DNA of 64,000 nt from GCA-2711565 sp963664245 (lineage in GTDB: Bacteria; Bacteroidota; Bacteroidia; Bacteroidales; GCA-2711565), in the NCBI GenBank assembly GCA_963664245.1, contig OY760934.1, forward strand, positions 1,364,001 to 1,428,000, in the 5' to 3' direction. A program made the translations under genes and the position numbers. Numbering within the stretch: position 1 is the stretch's first letter; every line of letters begins with the position of its first letter. The notes under the pieces were generated by a model. The model was not told the DNA's origin. It saw only the letters and a program-made list of their open reading frames with translations, and made no database searches. Shown here piece by piece: positions 1 through 8,114 of the stretch.

Positions 1-576
1 GTTATAGATCCTACTTCCTTTATGAAATATGTTGGTAAGTTGAACCCTGACCTCACAGCCGGTCTCGGGTTGAATTTTAGGTATAAGATGTTTACACTTT
101 CTACCAGTTTATATCTTCAGTTAGGAGGGCATAAATTCTTAGCGCCTGTATATGTTGCACCCAGTTCAGGTAGAACAATTAGTTTACCTCTCGAATACGA
201 TAACCTGACAAAGGAAATTACAGAAAGATGGACACCTACTAATACTACAGCCTCTTTCCCTGGATTACCAGACTCAAGGCTTACGCAAATTACACTTCCA
301 GATGGTAGTTCTACCAATTATTACGAAATGTATAACTACAGTACAGCGAGGGTTGCAAATGCATCTACTTTGCGGGTAAATAGCATCAGTATTAGTTACA
401 GCTTACCAAACAATATCGTATCACGACTGAAATGTCAGGGTATTAATGTTGGATTCACTGCAGCGAACCCATTTGCTTGGGTAAGTAGAGATTTTAAAGG
501 AATAGATGCTGAAGTGGCAACAGGATCTCAACCGAGAACCAGAAGCTATACTTTTAATTTAAGTGTTAACTTTTAA
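1..576 (+). CDS. SusC/RagA-type TonB-dependent outer-membrane receptor, C-terminal end (partial)
   Basis: The frame is open from base 1, so only the last ~191 residues are present. They show the alternating beta-strand pattern of an outer-membrane barrel (GLNFRYKMFTLSTSLYLQLG near the start) and the usual SusC ending: a strand with NPFAWVSRDFKGIDAEVATG followed by RTRSYTFNLSVNF with a terminal Phe, the barrel-assembly signal. A SusD gene follows after 11 bases, which is the standard SusC-SusD pair. The plug, STN domain and signal peptide lie outside the window, so the regulation type cannot be told. Family assignment is secure; the substrate is not visible, although the peptidase genes downstream point to peptides. 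Confidence 0.9.
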   Translation, partial: VIDPTSFMKYVGKLNPDLTAGLGLNFRYKMFTLSTSLYLQLGGHKFLAPVYVAPSSGRTISLPLEYDNLTKEITERWTPTNTTASFPGLPDSRLTQITLPDGSSTNYYEMYNYSTARVANASTLRVNSISISYSLPNNIVSRLKCQGINVGFTAANPFAWVSRDFKGIDAEVATGSQPRTRSYTFNLSVNF

Positions 577-587
577 TAAAAAAAACA

Positions 588-2051
588 ATGAAAAAGACTT
601 TTTTACATATACTTGTTTTGCTCGTTACAACAATCGGGTTAAACTCTTGTGAAAAATTCCTGGAAGAAAAAAGTCAGGATGAAATACGACCCACGACAAT
701 AGCAGATCTAAGCGCCCTGATGAATGGCGAGGCTTACCCATCTACACAGCCAGGGGATTTATATTTGAATATGCTCACGGATGAAGTTAGCTGTAATGGC
801 ACAGAGGATGAATCATCCAATACATACATTGGCTATCTAAACAATGGAGCCCCTATATTTAAATGGGATCCAAGTATGTTTGACGGCGCATTAACAGCAT
901 TGCTGTTTGACCAAGATTCATGGAAGAAGTATTATGAAAAAATAATGGGATGTAACCTGGTAAAGGATTATGTTGATAAAGTAACAGGTACAGATCAGGC
1001 AAAAAAAGCCGTATTGGGACAGGTTTTGTTTCTGAGGGCTTATTATTACTTCAAATTGGTTAATATCTATGGACAACCATACAATAATAATCCGACGACA
1101 AACTTAGGTGTGCCGCTGATGCTTTCATCTATCGTGTCAAATGTACTCCCCCAACGGAACACTGTTGCTGAAGTTTATGCTCAAATTGAGGCAGACTTGC
1201 TTGAATCGGCAGATTTGTTAAAGGATAACTATACGCCTTCTTCTGTCTTTAGAGTAGGTCATCTGACGGCTTACGCACTTCTTTCAAGAATGTATTTATA
1301 CATGGAAGATTTTGATAAAGCCATAGAATATGCCAATCTTGTGATCGCAGAAAAACCGGACCTCACCTTGTTTAAGGCATATTTTAACGGCATATATAAC
1401 AACTATACAGGCGTTTACGATGTGTCTGCAAGTCAGGAAGTATTATGGGTTTATGGAACAAATTCATATAAAGGGAATAACTATCTTATTCCAAATAATG
1501 GGTCACTCCTTTCCGGGAAAACCATTCCTTATACAGTATCAGAAACATTACTGAATTTATACGATCCTTTAGACCTTCGATCCACTTTTTATTTCGCCAA
1601 ATTTGGTGGGGTGACATATAATATCATCAAATGTGGTTCTAGCATTACCACGTACGGAGATCAGGGAATGCGTCTTGCGGAGGTATATCTTAACAGGGCT
1701 GAAGCCTTAATTCGCAGAGGACAAGCGGATGATTTAACACAGGCGCTAAGTGATCTAAATACACTTAGGGCAAGCCGATATGATACACGGAATGATGCTT
1801 ATGTTCCAGTCCTTGATCCTATAAACCCTCTCGCTTTTTGCAAAGAAGAACGCCGAAGGGAACTTTGTTTGGAAGAAGGACATCGTTGGTTTGATATGAG
1901 ACGTTGGGGTGAAGGAGCTACGCATGTATTCAAAGCTGTGGACGGTGGCGAATCAAATTACACTCTTCAACCGGGAAGTTTGTTGTACGCTTTGCCTATC
2001 CCATATACGGCACTAGATAACAATGGCATTCTTGTGCAAAACCCAAGATAA
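588..2051 (+). CDS. SusD/RagB family nutrient-binding lipoprotein
   Basis: 487 residues. The N terminus MKKTFLHILVLLVTTIGLNSC is a lipoprotein signal peptide with the lipidated Cys at 21, followed by EKFLEEKSQDE, the usual SusD start. Helical TPR-like segments (VLGQVLFLRAYYYFKLVNIYG; AYALLSRMYLYMEDFDKAIEYANLVI) and the closing block EERRRELCLEEGHRWFDMRRWG are typical of the family. SusD proteins sit on the outer face of the outer membrane as a lid on the SusC barrel and bind the ligand. It directly follows the SusC end and is probably cotranscribed with it. The ligand cannot be read from sequence. Confidence 0.95.
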   Translation: MKKTFLHILVLLVTTIGLNSCEKFLEEKSQDEIRPTTIADLSALMNGEAYPSTQPGDLYLNMLTDEVSCNGTEDESSNTYIGYLNNGAPIFKWDPSMFDGALTALLFDQDSWKKYYEKIMGCNLVKDYVDKVTGTDQAKKAVLGQVLFLRAYYYFKLVNIYGQPYNNNPTTNLGVPLMLSSIVSNVLPQRNTVAEVYAQIEADLLESADLLKDNYTPSSVFRVGHLTAYALLSRMYLYMEDFDKAIEYANLVIAEKPDLTLFKAYFNGIYNNYTGVYDVSASQEVLWVYGTNSYKGNNYLIPNNGSLLSGKTIPYTVSETLLNLYDPLDLRSTFYFAKFGGVTYNIIKCGSSITTYGDQGMRLAEVYLNRAEALIRRGQADDLTQALSDLNTLRASRYDTRNDAYVPVLDPINPLAFCKEERRRELCLEEGHRWFDMRRWGEGATHVFKAVDGGESNYTLQPGSLLYALPIPYTALDNNGILVQNPR

Positions 2052-2100
2052 TGTGCGTTATTAAAAAATTTTATGGTTACAAACTAAATACTATTTTATC

Positions 2101-3042
2101 ATGAAAAAAAATATATGTCAATTAATATTAATGGTATTCATAACGGCAGCATTTTTCTCCTGCAAAAAGGAAGCACCATTGACAGCATCAACTGAGAATC
2201 AGGGGTACGTAGTTCCTCAGGGGAATCATGATTATGATGCTACTATTGTTAGTTTTTATCAAACGTATGGCAAATACTTGTTGTACGAATTTGAGGATAA
2301 GGATACCTATTGGACGCCTTCAGGCTGGAAACAAGCCATGCCATCTACTACTAGTGAGGGATTTTGGTATCCGGGCTATGAAGTAACTCCTGCTGATCCA
2401 TTATATGTAGGACAATTATTAACCCTGATGCAGAATCAGTGGTTTAACCTTTATCCTGAAAAGTTTTTAAAGGAGTTTTTACCTGTAAAAATAATGTTAT
2501 GTAGTGCTGTTGATTCTGTAAATACAAAGTATGTATTTTCTCCATCGTTTCATGCTGAAAAAGTAGATATACCTGTTCCCTCATGGTATAACTATGATAA
2601 TATCTGTGTGAATAATGCTAATGATGGCATAGAAAGTATGACGGATGCAGATATAAAAAACTTCCGGACGCACATCAACAGGATTTTTATCAATAGCATG
2701 ATAGGAAGAGATCTGTTTACACCAACCGATCTGTTCACAAACATCGCAAACTATGCCTCTGCTACCACTACAGCAAAAGCTTATGCACAAGGGGTACTTT
2801 ATCCTTACTATAACACCTCGGCTACGGCAGATTGGGGAAAATACGTTATGGCAATGGTAACTACTTCAGAAGCCACTTTAAATGCTGACACTCCAGATTA
2901 CGATACAAAGTATAAAGGTATATTACATACAACTAAGGATGTAAATGGTAAAATAAAGAAACGGTATGATATTGTCCGTAATTATTATATAGACAATTAT
3001 GGCGTTGACTTACAAACCATCGGAAATCTTACGGCCCAGTAA
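2101..3042 (+). CDS. Substrate-import-associated zinc-metallohydrolase-family lipoprotein lacking the HExxH motif
   Basis: 313 residues with a lipoprotein signal peptide (lipobox AAFFSC, Cys21). The overall pattern resembles the Bacteroidota family of TonB/SusCD-linked zinc metallohydrolase lipoproteins (Peptidase_Mx1 type): a FYQTYGKYLLYEFE block, then FLKEFLPVKIMLCSAVDSV, a region where the family has HEFxH, and a C-terminal KKRYDIVRNYYIDNYGVDL block. Here the expected active-site stretch reads FRTHINRIFINSMIGR, and no HExxH occurs anywhere in the protein. So the fold is probably kept but zinc catalysis lost; a binding or structural role at the cell surface is my inference. It follows SusD by 49 bases, as family members usually do. 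Family call is from memory of the pattern, not a profile search. Confidence 0.65.
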   Translation: MKKNICQLILMVFITAAFFSCKKEAPLTASTENQGYVVPQGNHDYDATIVSFYQTYGKYLLYEFEDKDTYWTPSGWKQAMPSTTSEGFWYPGYEVTPADPLYVGQLLTLMQNQWFNLYPEKFLKEFLPVKIMLCSAVDSVNTKYVFSPSFHAEKVDIPVPSWYNYDNICVNNANDGIESMTDADIKNFRTHINRIFINSMIGRDLFTPTDLFTNIANYASATTTAKAYAQGVLYPYYNTSATADWGKYVMAMVTTSEATLNADTPDYDTKYKGILHTTKDVNGKIKKRYDIVRNYYIDNYGVDLQTIGNLTAQ

Positions 3043-3063
3043 AAGGGTATAAAGACAGATCAA

Positions 3064-3101
3064 GGGAAAAACGAGAGGAGTTTTGCTCCTCCTGTTTTCC
3101 C
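3064..3101 (+). terminator. Hairpin terminator after the SusC-SusD-lipoprotein genes
   Basis: GAGGAG (3075-3080) and CTCCTC (3086-3091) pair around a TTTTG loop. Flanking GGGAAAA (3064-3070) and TTTTCCC add an outer arm. It lies just after the stop of the 2101-3042 gene and would separate the SusCD transcript from the genes that follow. Confidence 0.65.
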
Positions 3102-3185
3102 CTGACTAACCAGACAATACTTAAAAGCACTACTGGTTAAAATAGTAAAAAACACCTAATGTTTTATTAATTAAAATTTCAACCA

Positions 3186-3698
3186 ATGAAAAAAATTATT
3201 TTAGTAGTTTGTCTAATTTTGGTCGGCGTACTTAAAAGTTATTCTACATCGCCAGAACCACCGTTTTACCAACAGTTGGAACCTCGTTGGTGTTTTCATG
3301 CTTGCGTGTCAATGAAAACAGGTCATCCACTTGATCAGTTTTATAGCGCTTGTTATACGCAATTTGGTGTTTGGCCAGGGGATGGATCTCTTTGGCTTCA
3401 GCTTGATGGAAATAAGGGGGTTAGTGTTCAACAAGCTGAAGCTATTGCCGAAATGTTATTTTCTGAGAAATTGAGATACAGACCTATGGTGGATTTTGAG
3501 ACACTCTACACAGCTAAAATATGGTTAGTAGATAATTTCACCCATGCTCTGCTTCTTTGGCATACGGAGTATCTTCCTCCATATAGTGTTTTATATCATT
3601 ACCATGATCCATGGGATGGACCACATTATAATTGTATTGACCCTAGTGACGATTATATTTTTGCTTTTGATCATGCCACTTGGGGAGAAGAACCATAA
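3186..3698 (+). CDS. Small secreted cysteine peptidase, C39/papain-like
   Basis: 170 residues with a Sec signal peptide (MKKIILVVCLILVGVLKSYS). The body has the layout of papain-like C39/C70 peptidases: an oxyanion Gln (Gln30) five residues before the nucleophile Cys36 in the RWCFHAC block, a His at about 120 in the hydrophobic strand HALLLWH, and Asp141 in the YHYHDPW motif, the usual C39-type 'DPW' site. All catalytic residues appear present. Members of this clan cut peptides, often after Gly-Gly in leaders, but this copy has no ABC transporter domain and is exported alone, so general peptide cleavage outside the cytoplasm is more likely. It lacks an obvious lipobox. It sits inside the peptidase-rich locus. 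Confidence 0.6.
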   Translation: MKKIILVVCLILVGVLKSYSTSPEPPFYQQLEPRWCFHACVSMKTGHPLDQFYSACYTQFGVWPGDGSLWLQLDGNKGVSVQQAEAIAEMLFSEKLRYRPMVDFETLYTAKIWLVDNFTHALLLWHTEYLPPYSVLYHYHDPWDGPHYNCIDPSDDYIFAFDHATWGEEP

Positions 3699-3756
3699 AA
3701 AGATAATTCATATACAACATTGTTTTAGTTCTTTTAAAAATTAAATACTAATATTT

Positions 3757-4530
3757 ATGAAAAACTTATTTTTAATTATCATATCCATAGCTATATTTTC
3801 AGCTTGTTCAAACAATGATTTGAAAAACGATATAAAACCAAATGAAAAACTTTCAATTAATAGAACCTCTAAGAGTATCGAAAATATTGAGAAGGAAGAA
3901 GAAATAGTTTCAGACTGTTTAGATAAATTAATTATATTTTCAAAAGACGATCGATTATCGATCTTGGACATGAATGGGAATCCAATATTAAAACTTATAG
4001 ACAATAAAATTGATCATTCCAGAATGAAATTCATATTTCATAACAATGTAGATACAACAATGCTTAAAGGCATATCAAATATAGATGGGGCTGATATTAG
4101 TGAATTGTTTGTGTTTGACCCAACTCATTTAACAATACTTGTTTATGAAAGCGCTAACCTTAAAGAAATAGTTGGTTGCATTGAATGTCATTTATCAAGA
4201 GGGAAGTGGTTCCCTAAATGGGTAAGTCAAGATTATATGTTTTATGTAGTAGATAGAATGAATTATCACCTTAAACAGGCAGAAAATGATGAATTGATGG
4301 CATATCAGCTTATGGGGAAAATGTTTTACGGAAAGAAAAGCGATAAAGGGAAAGCCCTTGAACATAAATGGGCGATTAGTAAAGAGGATTATCTCAAAAA
4401 GAAAAATGGTGAAAAAATTGATGAAAAAGTTTTGAAAATCGGCGAAAAAAGAATAAAACAACAGCTAAAAGCCAGACAAGACCTTTTGAAAAATGGCAGA
4501 CCGAAATTAAAGAATGTATTAATTAAGTAA
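3757..4530 (+). CDS. Lipoprotein of unknown function
   Basis: 257 residues. MKNLFLIIISIAIFSAC is a lipoprotein signal peptide (Cys17). The mature protein starts with a charged stretch rich in Lys, Glu and Asn, has a central mixed alpha/beta part containing two Cys (VGCIECH), and ends in a Lys-rich helix (KNGEKIDEKVLKIGEKRIKQQLKARQDLL) that is likely alpha-helical or coiled-coil. I do not recognise the family. Its base composition is more AT-rich than the neighbouring peptidase genes. Together with the small cysteine peptidase it lies between the SusCD end and the thioredoxin gene, directly before a cruciform-type element, which fits a pair of genes added later to the locus. Confidence 0.7.
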   Translation: MKNLFLIIISIAIFSACSNNDLKNDIKPNEKLSINRTSKSIENIEKEEEIVSDCLDKLIIFSKDDRLSILDMNGNPILKLIDNKIDHSRMKFIFHNNVDTTMLKGISNIDGADISELFVFDPTHLTILVYESANLKEIVGCIECHLSRGKWFPKWVSQDYMFYVVDRMNYHLKQAENDELMAYQLMGKMFYGKKSDKGKALEHKWAISKEDYLKKKNGEKIDEKVLKIGEKRIKQQLKARQDLLKNGRPKLKNVLIK

Positions 4531-4569
4531 AGCCAAACACCATTATTAAAAAAAGTGGTTTAGCGCTGA

Positions 4570-4648
4570 ATTCAGGCACATTTTCCGAAAGACCGGGAGT
4601 GCATAGCACGTAGGGATTTTGGTCAGCTTTAGCTGAATGTGCCTGAAT
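4570..4648. repeat. Cruciform-type palindromic element
   Basis: A perfect 13-base inverted repeat, ATTCAGGCACATT at 4570-4582 and AATGTGCCTGAAT at 4636-4648, encloses two further hairpins: GTGC-ATA-GCAC at 4599-4609 and CAGCT-TT-AGCTG at 4624-4635. GACC (4591-4594) can also pair with GGTC (4621-4624). The result is a cloverleaf-like structure of 79 bases. It could be a REP/BIME-like repeat, a small mobile element remnant or a structured RNA leader or terminator. It ends 30 bases before the thioredoxin-like gene. I noticed no second copy in this window. Confidence 0.55.
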
Positions 4649-4678
4649 AGTATTCGTAAAAGCATATAAAAACTTAGC

Positions 4679-5803
4679 ATGAAAAAACTTTTTATTTTAT
4701 TATCTGTCGCTGGAATTTTACTATCAGCCCAGGTATTTGCACAAAACAGGAGTATTCAATTTGAGCATGGAACAATGGCAGGAATTCTTGCCAAAGCAGC
4801 AGTAGAAGATAAGCTAATTTTTGTTGATTGTTATACTGAATGGTGTGGCCCCTGCAAAAATATGGCAGCAACTGTTTTCAAGGAAGATAGTGTTGCTGAC
4901 TTTATGAACGCTCATTTTATCAACGTTAAAATAGATATGGAAAAAGGAGAAGGCCCGGCACTTAAAAAGAAATACCAGGTTCAGGCCTATCCTTCGTTTT
5001 TATTGTTGGATAAGAACGGAAAGATTGTTTTTAAGTTTATTGGGGGCATGCCTTCTAATAAATTCCTGAAAAATGTCAGGAAAGGAATGAATCCTGAAAA
5101 CAAGGTAGCCATTATGAACCAACAGTATGCAAATGGTGATCGTTCTAAAACATTTTTGCGTGAATATATCAAGCTAAAAATAGAAATGATGGAAACATCT
5201 TCAGCAAAAGAAATAGCTGCAGAATATTTTGAAATGCTAAGCCCCGAAGAAAGAACACTTCCTGAAAACTGGTTCTTATTTGGCGAAAACAGGTACTCTC
5301 TATACCTGTCAAACATTTATTTTGGCAATAACTTTAATTATTTGGCAGAGCATTGGCAGGAATTTGCCAAAACAATACCTATCGATTCTATAGAAAATAA
5401 GCTTGGTTCATCGTTTCGAAAAATTGCTGATTACTGTTTACGTGGCTGGTATTTTAAGGAAAGGCCATATAACAAAACAGATTTTGAATGTTACCGATCC
5501 TGGTTAAAAAACACAGCGTTAAAAGATAAAGAACAATTGATCACATTAATGAATGTGGCACAGGCTGCAGGTGAAAAAGATACCACAAAAGTAATTAATC
5601 TCCTTGCCGATAACATTGCCTCTTTTTCAGAAGAAAATAAAAGAATTCTTTTTGGGTTTCTAAGTATGTTTGAGAGCTCCGTTTCCACTTTTAGGAAAAA
5701 TGTTCGTACCAGCGAGATTTTTGAAAAAATAATTCAAACATCTGCCAATAACGGACTGGTTGATATAGCAAAATCTTACCAGAAAAAGCTTACTAGTAAA
5801 TAA
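4679..5803 (+). CDS. Secreted thioredoxin-fold protein with WCGPC active site
   Basis: 374 residues. Signal peptide MKKLFILLSVAGILLSAQVFAQ, then a thioredoxin domain at about 27-135 with the redox motif WCGPC (Cys56 and Cys59) and the cis-Pro segment QAYPSFLLLDKNG. The remaining ~230 residues are helical, without a recognised domain. Exported thioredoxins of this type reduce or isomerise disulfides of periplasmic or surface proteins. The gene starts a tight run with the S9 peptidase (15 bases later), so it may help fold the exported peptidases of the locus. The exact redox role (reductase or oxidase) cannot be decided from sequence. Confidence 0.85.
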   Translation: MKKLFILLSVAGILLSAQVFAQNRSIQFEHGTMAGILAKAAVEDKLIFVDCYTEWCGPCKNMAATVFKEDSVADFMNAHFINVKIDMEKGEGPALKKKYQVQAYPSFLLLDKNGKIVFKFIGGMPSNKFLKNVRKGMNPENKVAIMNQQYANGDRSKTFLREYIKLKIEMMETSSAKEIAAEYFEMLSPEERTLPENWFLFGENRYSLYLSNIYFGNNFNYLAEHWQEFAKTIPIDSIENKLGSSFRKIADYCLRGWYFKERPYNKTDFECYRSWLKNTALKDKEQLITLMNVAQAAGEKDTTKVINLLADNIASFSEENKRILFGFLSMFESSVSTFRKNVRTSEIFEKIIQTSANNGLVDIAKSYQKKLTSK

Positions 5804-5818
5804 ATCCAAAAGAGCCAA

Positions 5819-8080
5819 ATGAAAAAACATAGTTTGATATTGGTGCTTTTACTGGCACACTTCTATTTTTTTGCACAAACGGCAGATTATGAGGCAGCAG
5901 AGAGGTATGACACACCTGTCCTGGCAAAGAATATAGGTACTATTGAAATTCTTCCTTTTTTTATAAAAAAGAGCGATACGTTTTGGTTTACATTTGAAGA
6001 AAAAAAGAGTGGCCGGAATTATTTTCTTGTTAACCCCACAAAGAAAGAAAAACGGCTTTTATATGATAAAAAGTTGCTTGCTGAAAAATTAGGTAGTTTA
6101 CGAAATGAAAAAATTGATACGCTGGCATTAAATTTCATGCCCAACTTTTCTAATGATGGCAAAAAATTAATATTCAGCTACAAAAGCACGAAATACACCT
6201 ATGACTTATATAGACATAGCCTTTCCAAAAATATTGTTAAACGAGAAGAAGGAAAGAGTCAAGAACCAATAATTGGGAATGTTTCTCCTGACAAAGAATG
6301 GCAGCTTTATACAAGAAACCATAACCTATATTTGAAAAAAAATGGGGACACAACAGAAACAAAGCTCTCTAATGACGGGCAGCTTTATTATTCATTTTGT
6401 ATAAATGAATTTGACACATCGTCATTGAGAAATATTCCATCGAATGCCGTATGGTTACCTGATTCTAAAAACTTTTATATCATAAGGGAAGATAACCGGA
6501 AAGTACAAACGATGTCTGTCGTTCATACACTTTCACCAAAATCATGGCTTGAAACATATAAATACCAACTCCCCGGCGATAAAGACGTTACCCAGTACGA
6601 GTTGTGGGTTGGCAATGTTGAAAACAAGAATTTTATTAAAGTCGATGCGGATAAATGGACTGATCAAACAATATCAGTGGTAAAAGGGGGAGCAGAATCA
6701 AAAGAACTGTTCTTTTTAAGAAAGAAAAGAACTCTTGATGAAATTGAGCTATGTGCATCCAATCTGCTTACTGGTAAAGTACGTGTGATTATTCATGAAA
6801 CCAACAAGCCTACAATAAACAATGTGTTGTTTAATGTTTCAATATTGAATAAAGGCAAAGATATCATTTGGTGGTCGGACAAGACTGGTTGGGGACATTA
6901 CTACTTGTACGATTCAATAGGAAATTTAAAAACCCCTATTACCTCTGGCAAATGGACTGCAGGTAAAGTTGTGTTTATAGATACAACCAGACGCACCATT
7001 TATTTTTATGGATATGGTAAAGAAACGGCAAGAAATCCGTATTTGGCACATCTATATAAAGTCTCCTTTGAAGGGAAAAAACAGAAACTTTTAACGCCTG
7101 AAAATGCTAATCATAAAGTCTTCTTTTCTCCTTCGGGAAATTATTTTGTAGATAACTATTCGCGAATAGACCTGGAGCCTAAAACTGTATTGCGCAACAA
7201 AAATGGGAAATTTATTATGGTTGTTGCGGAGCCGGATATACAGGGCTTGTACGATATAGGATGGAGAATGCCTGAGCCTTTTAAAGTAAAAGCAAAAGAT
7301 AGTATTACCGATCTATATGGTATTATGTGGAAGCCTTATAATTTTGACTCTACAAAAGTATACCCCGTTATTTCGCAGGTTTATCCGGGGCCTTTTACAG
7401 AAACTGTATGGCCCTATTTTACCGTCTTCGATAAATACAACAATACTTCTCTTGCTCAGGTTGGGTTTATTGTTGTTTGCATGGGGCATCGTGGAGGTTC
7501 GCCCTACCGCGACAAAAAGTATTTTAGTTATGGCTATGGCAATTTGCGAGATTATCCACTCGAAGATGATAAGTATGGCTTGGAGCAATTGGCCCGGAGG
7601 CATAAATATATTGACCTGAACCGCGTAGGCATATTTGGACATTCGGGGGGAGGAGCGATGGCTACAGCCGCAATATGCACTTATCCTGATTTCTACAAAG
7701 TAGCAGTTGCCTCTTCAGGCAACCATGACAATACCATTTATAATCGTAACTGGGGCGAATCTTATCAAGGAATTACAGAAGTTGCAGATACCACCAAGCA
7801 GGGAACAATTAAATATTCTTTCAAATTTAAAGTGCCTGTAAACCAAGATTTGGCAAAAAACTTAAAAGGACATCTTTTATTGGTTACGGGTGAAGTAGAT
7901 GCCAATGTTCACCCGGCTCACACATATCGTATGGTTGATGCTTTAATAAGAGCCGGAAAAGATTTTGATATGCTTGTTCTGCCCAATCAAAGTCATCATT
8001 ACAAAGGTGTTTACAAAACTTTTTTTGAAAATAAGCTCAGGCGTTATTTCGGGAAATATTTGATAGAAAACAAAGAATAA
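5819..8080 (+). CDS. S9 family serine peptidase (dipeptidyl peptidase IV-like)
   Basis: 753 residues, signal peptide MKKHSLILVLLLAHFYFFAQ. Residues ~30-510 form the N-terminal beta-propeller (DPPIV_N-like) and ~530-750 the alpha/beta hydrolase domain. The catalytic triad is visible: Ser609 in GHSGGG, Asp694 in GEVDANVHP and His726 or 727 in NQSHHY. The loop with MGHRGGSPYRDKKYF before the hydrolase core is typical of S9B/S9C enzymes. Such enzymes release dipeptides, often after Pro, from short peptides in the periplasm or at the surface. It lies between the thioredoxin gene and the zinc metalloprotease, with short gaps, suggesting one operon for peptide breakdown. Confidence 0.9.
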   Translation: MKKHSLILVLLLAHFYFFAQTADYEAAERYDTPVLAKNIGTIEILPFFIKKSDTFWFTFEEKKSGRNYFLVNPTKKEKRLLYDKKLLAEKLGSLRNEKIDTLALNFMPNFSNDGKKLIFSYKSTKYTYDLYRHSLSKNIVKREEGKSQEPIIGNVSPDKEWQLYTRNHNLYLKKNGDTTETKLSNDGQLYYSFCINEFDTSSLRNIPSNAVWLPDSKNFYIIREDNRKVQTMSVVHTLSPKSWLETYKYQLPGDKDVTQYELWVGNVENKNFIKVDADKWTDQTISVVKGGAESKELFFLRKKRTLDEIELCASNLLTGKVRVIIHETNKPTINNVLFNVSILNKGKDIIWWSDKTGWGHYYLYDSIGNLKTPITSGKWTAGKVVFIDTTRRTIYFYGYGKETARNPYLAHLYKVSFEGKKQKLLTPENANHKVFFSPSGNYFVDNYSRIDLEPKTVLRNKNGKFIMVVAEPDIQGLYDIGWRMPEPFKVKAKDSITDLYGIMWKPYNFDSTKVYPVISQVYPGPFTETVWPYFTVFDKYNNTSLAQVGFIVVCMGHRGGSPYRDKKYFSYGYGNLRDYPLEDDKYGLEQLARRHKYIDLNRVGIFGHSGGGAMATAAICTYPDFYKVAVASSGNHDNTIYNRNWGESYQGITEVADTTKQGTIKYSFKFKVPVNQDLAKNLKGHLLLVTGEVDANVHPAHTYRMVDALIRAGKDFDMLVLPNQSHHYKGVYKTFFENKLRRYFGKYLIENKE

Positions 8081-8114
8081 TTTTTAACAGATCAAACGTA
8101 AAACAAATAGATTC

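Noticed and set aside
3544..3744. Overlapping small reading frame at the end of the C39-like gene
   Set aside because: It is an out-of-frame hydrophobic translation of the peptidase 3' end without its own start context.
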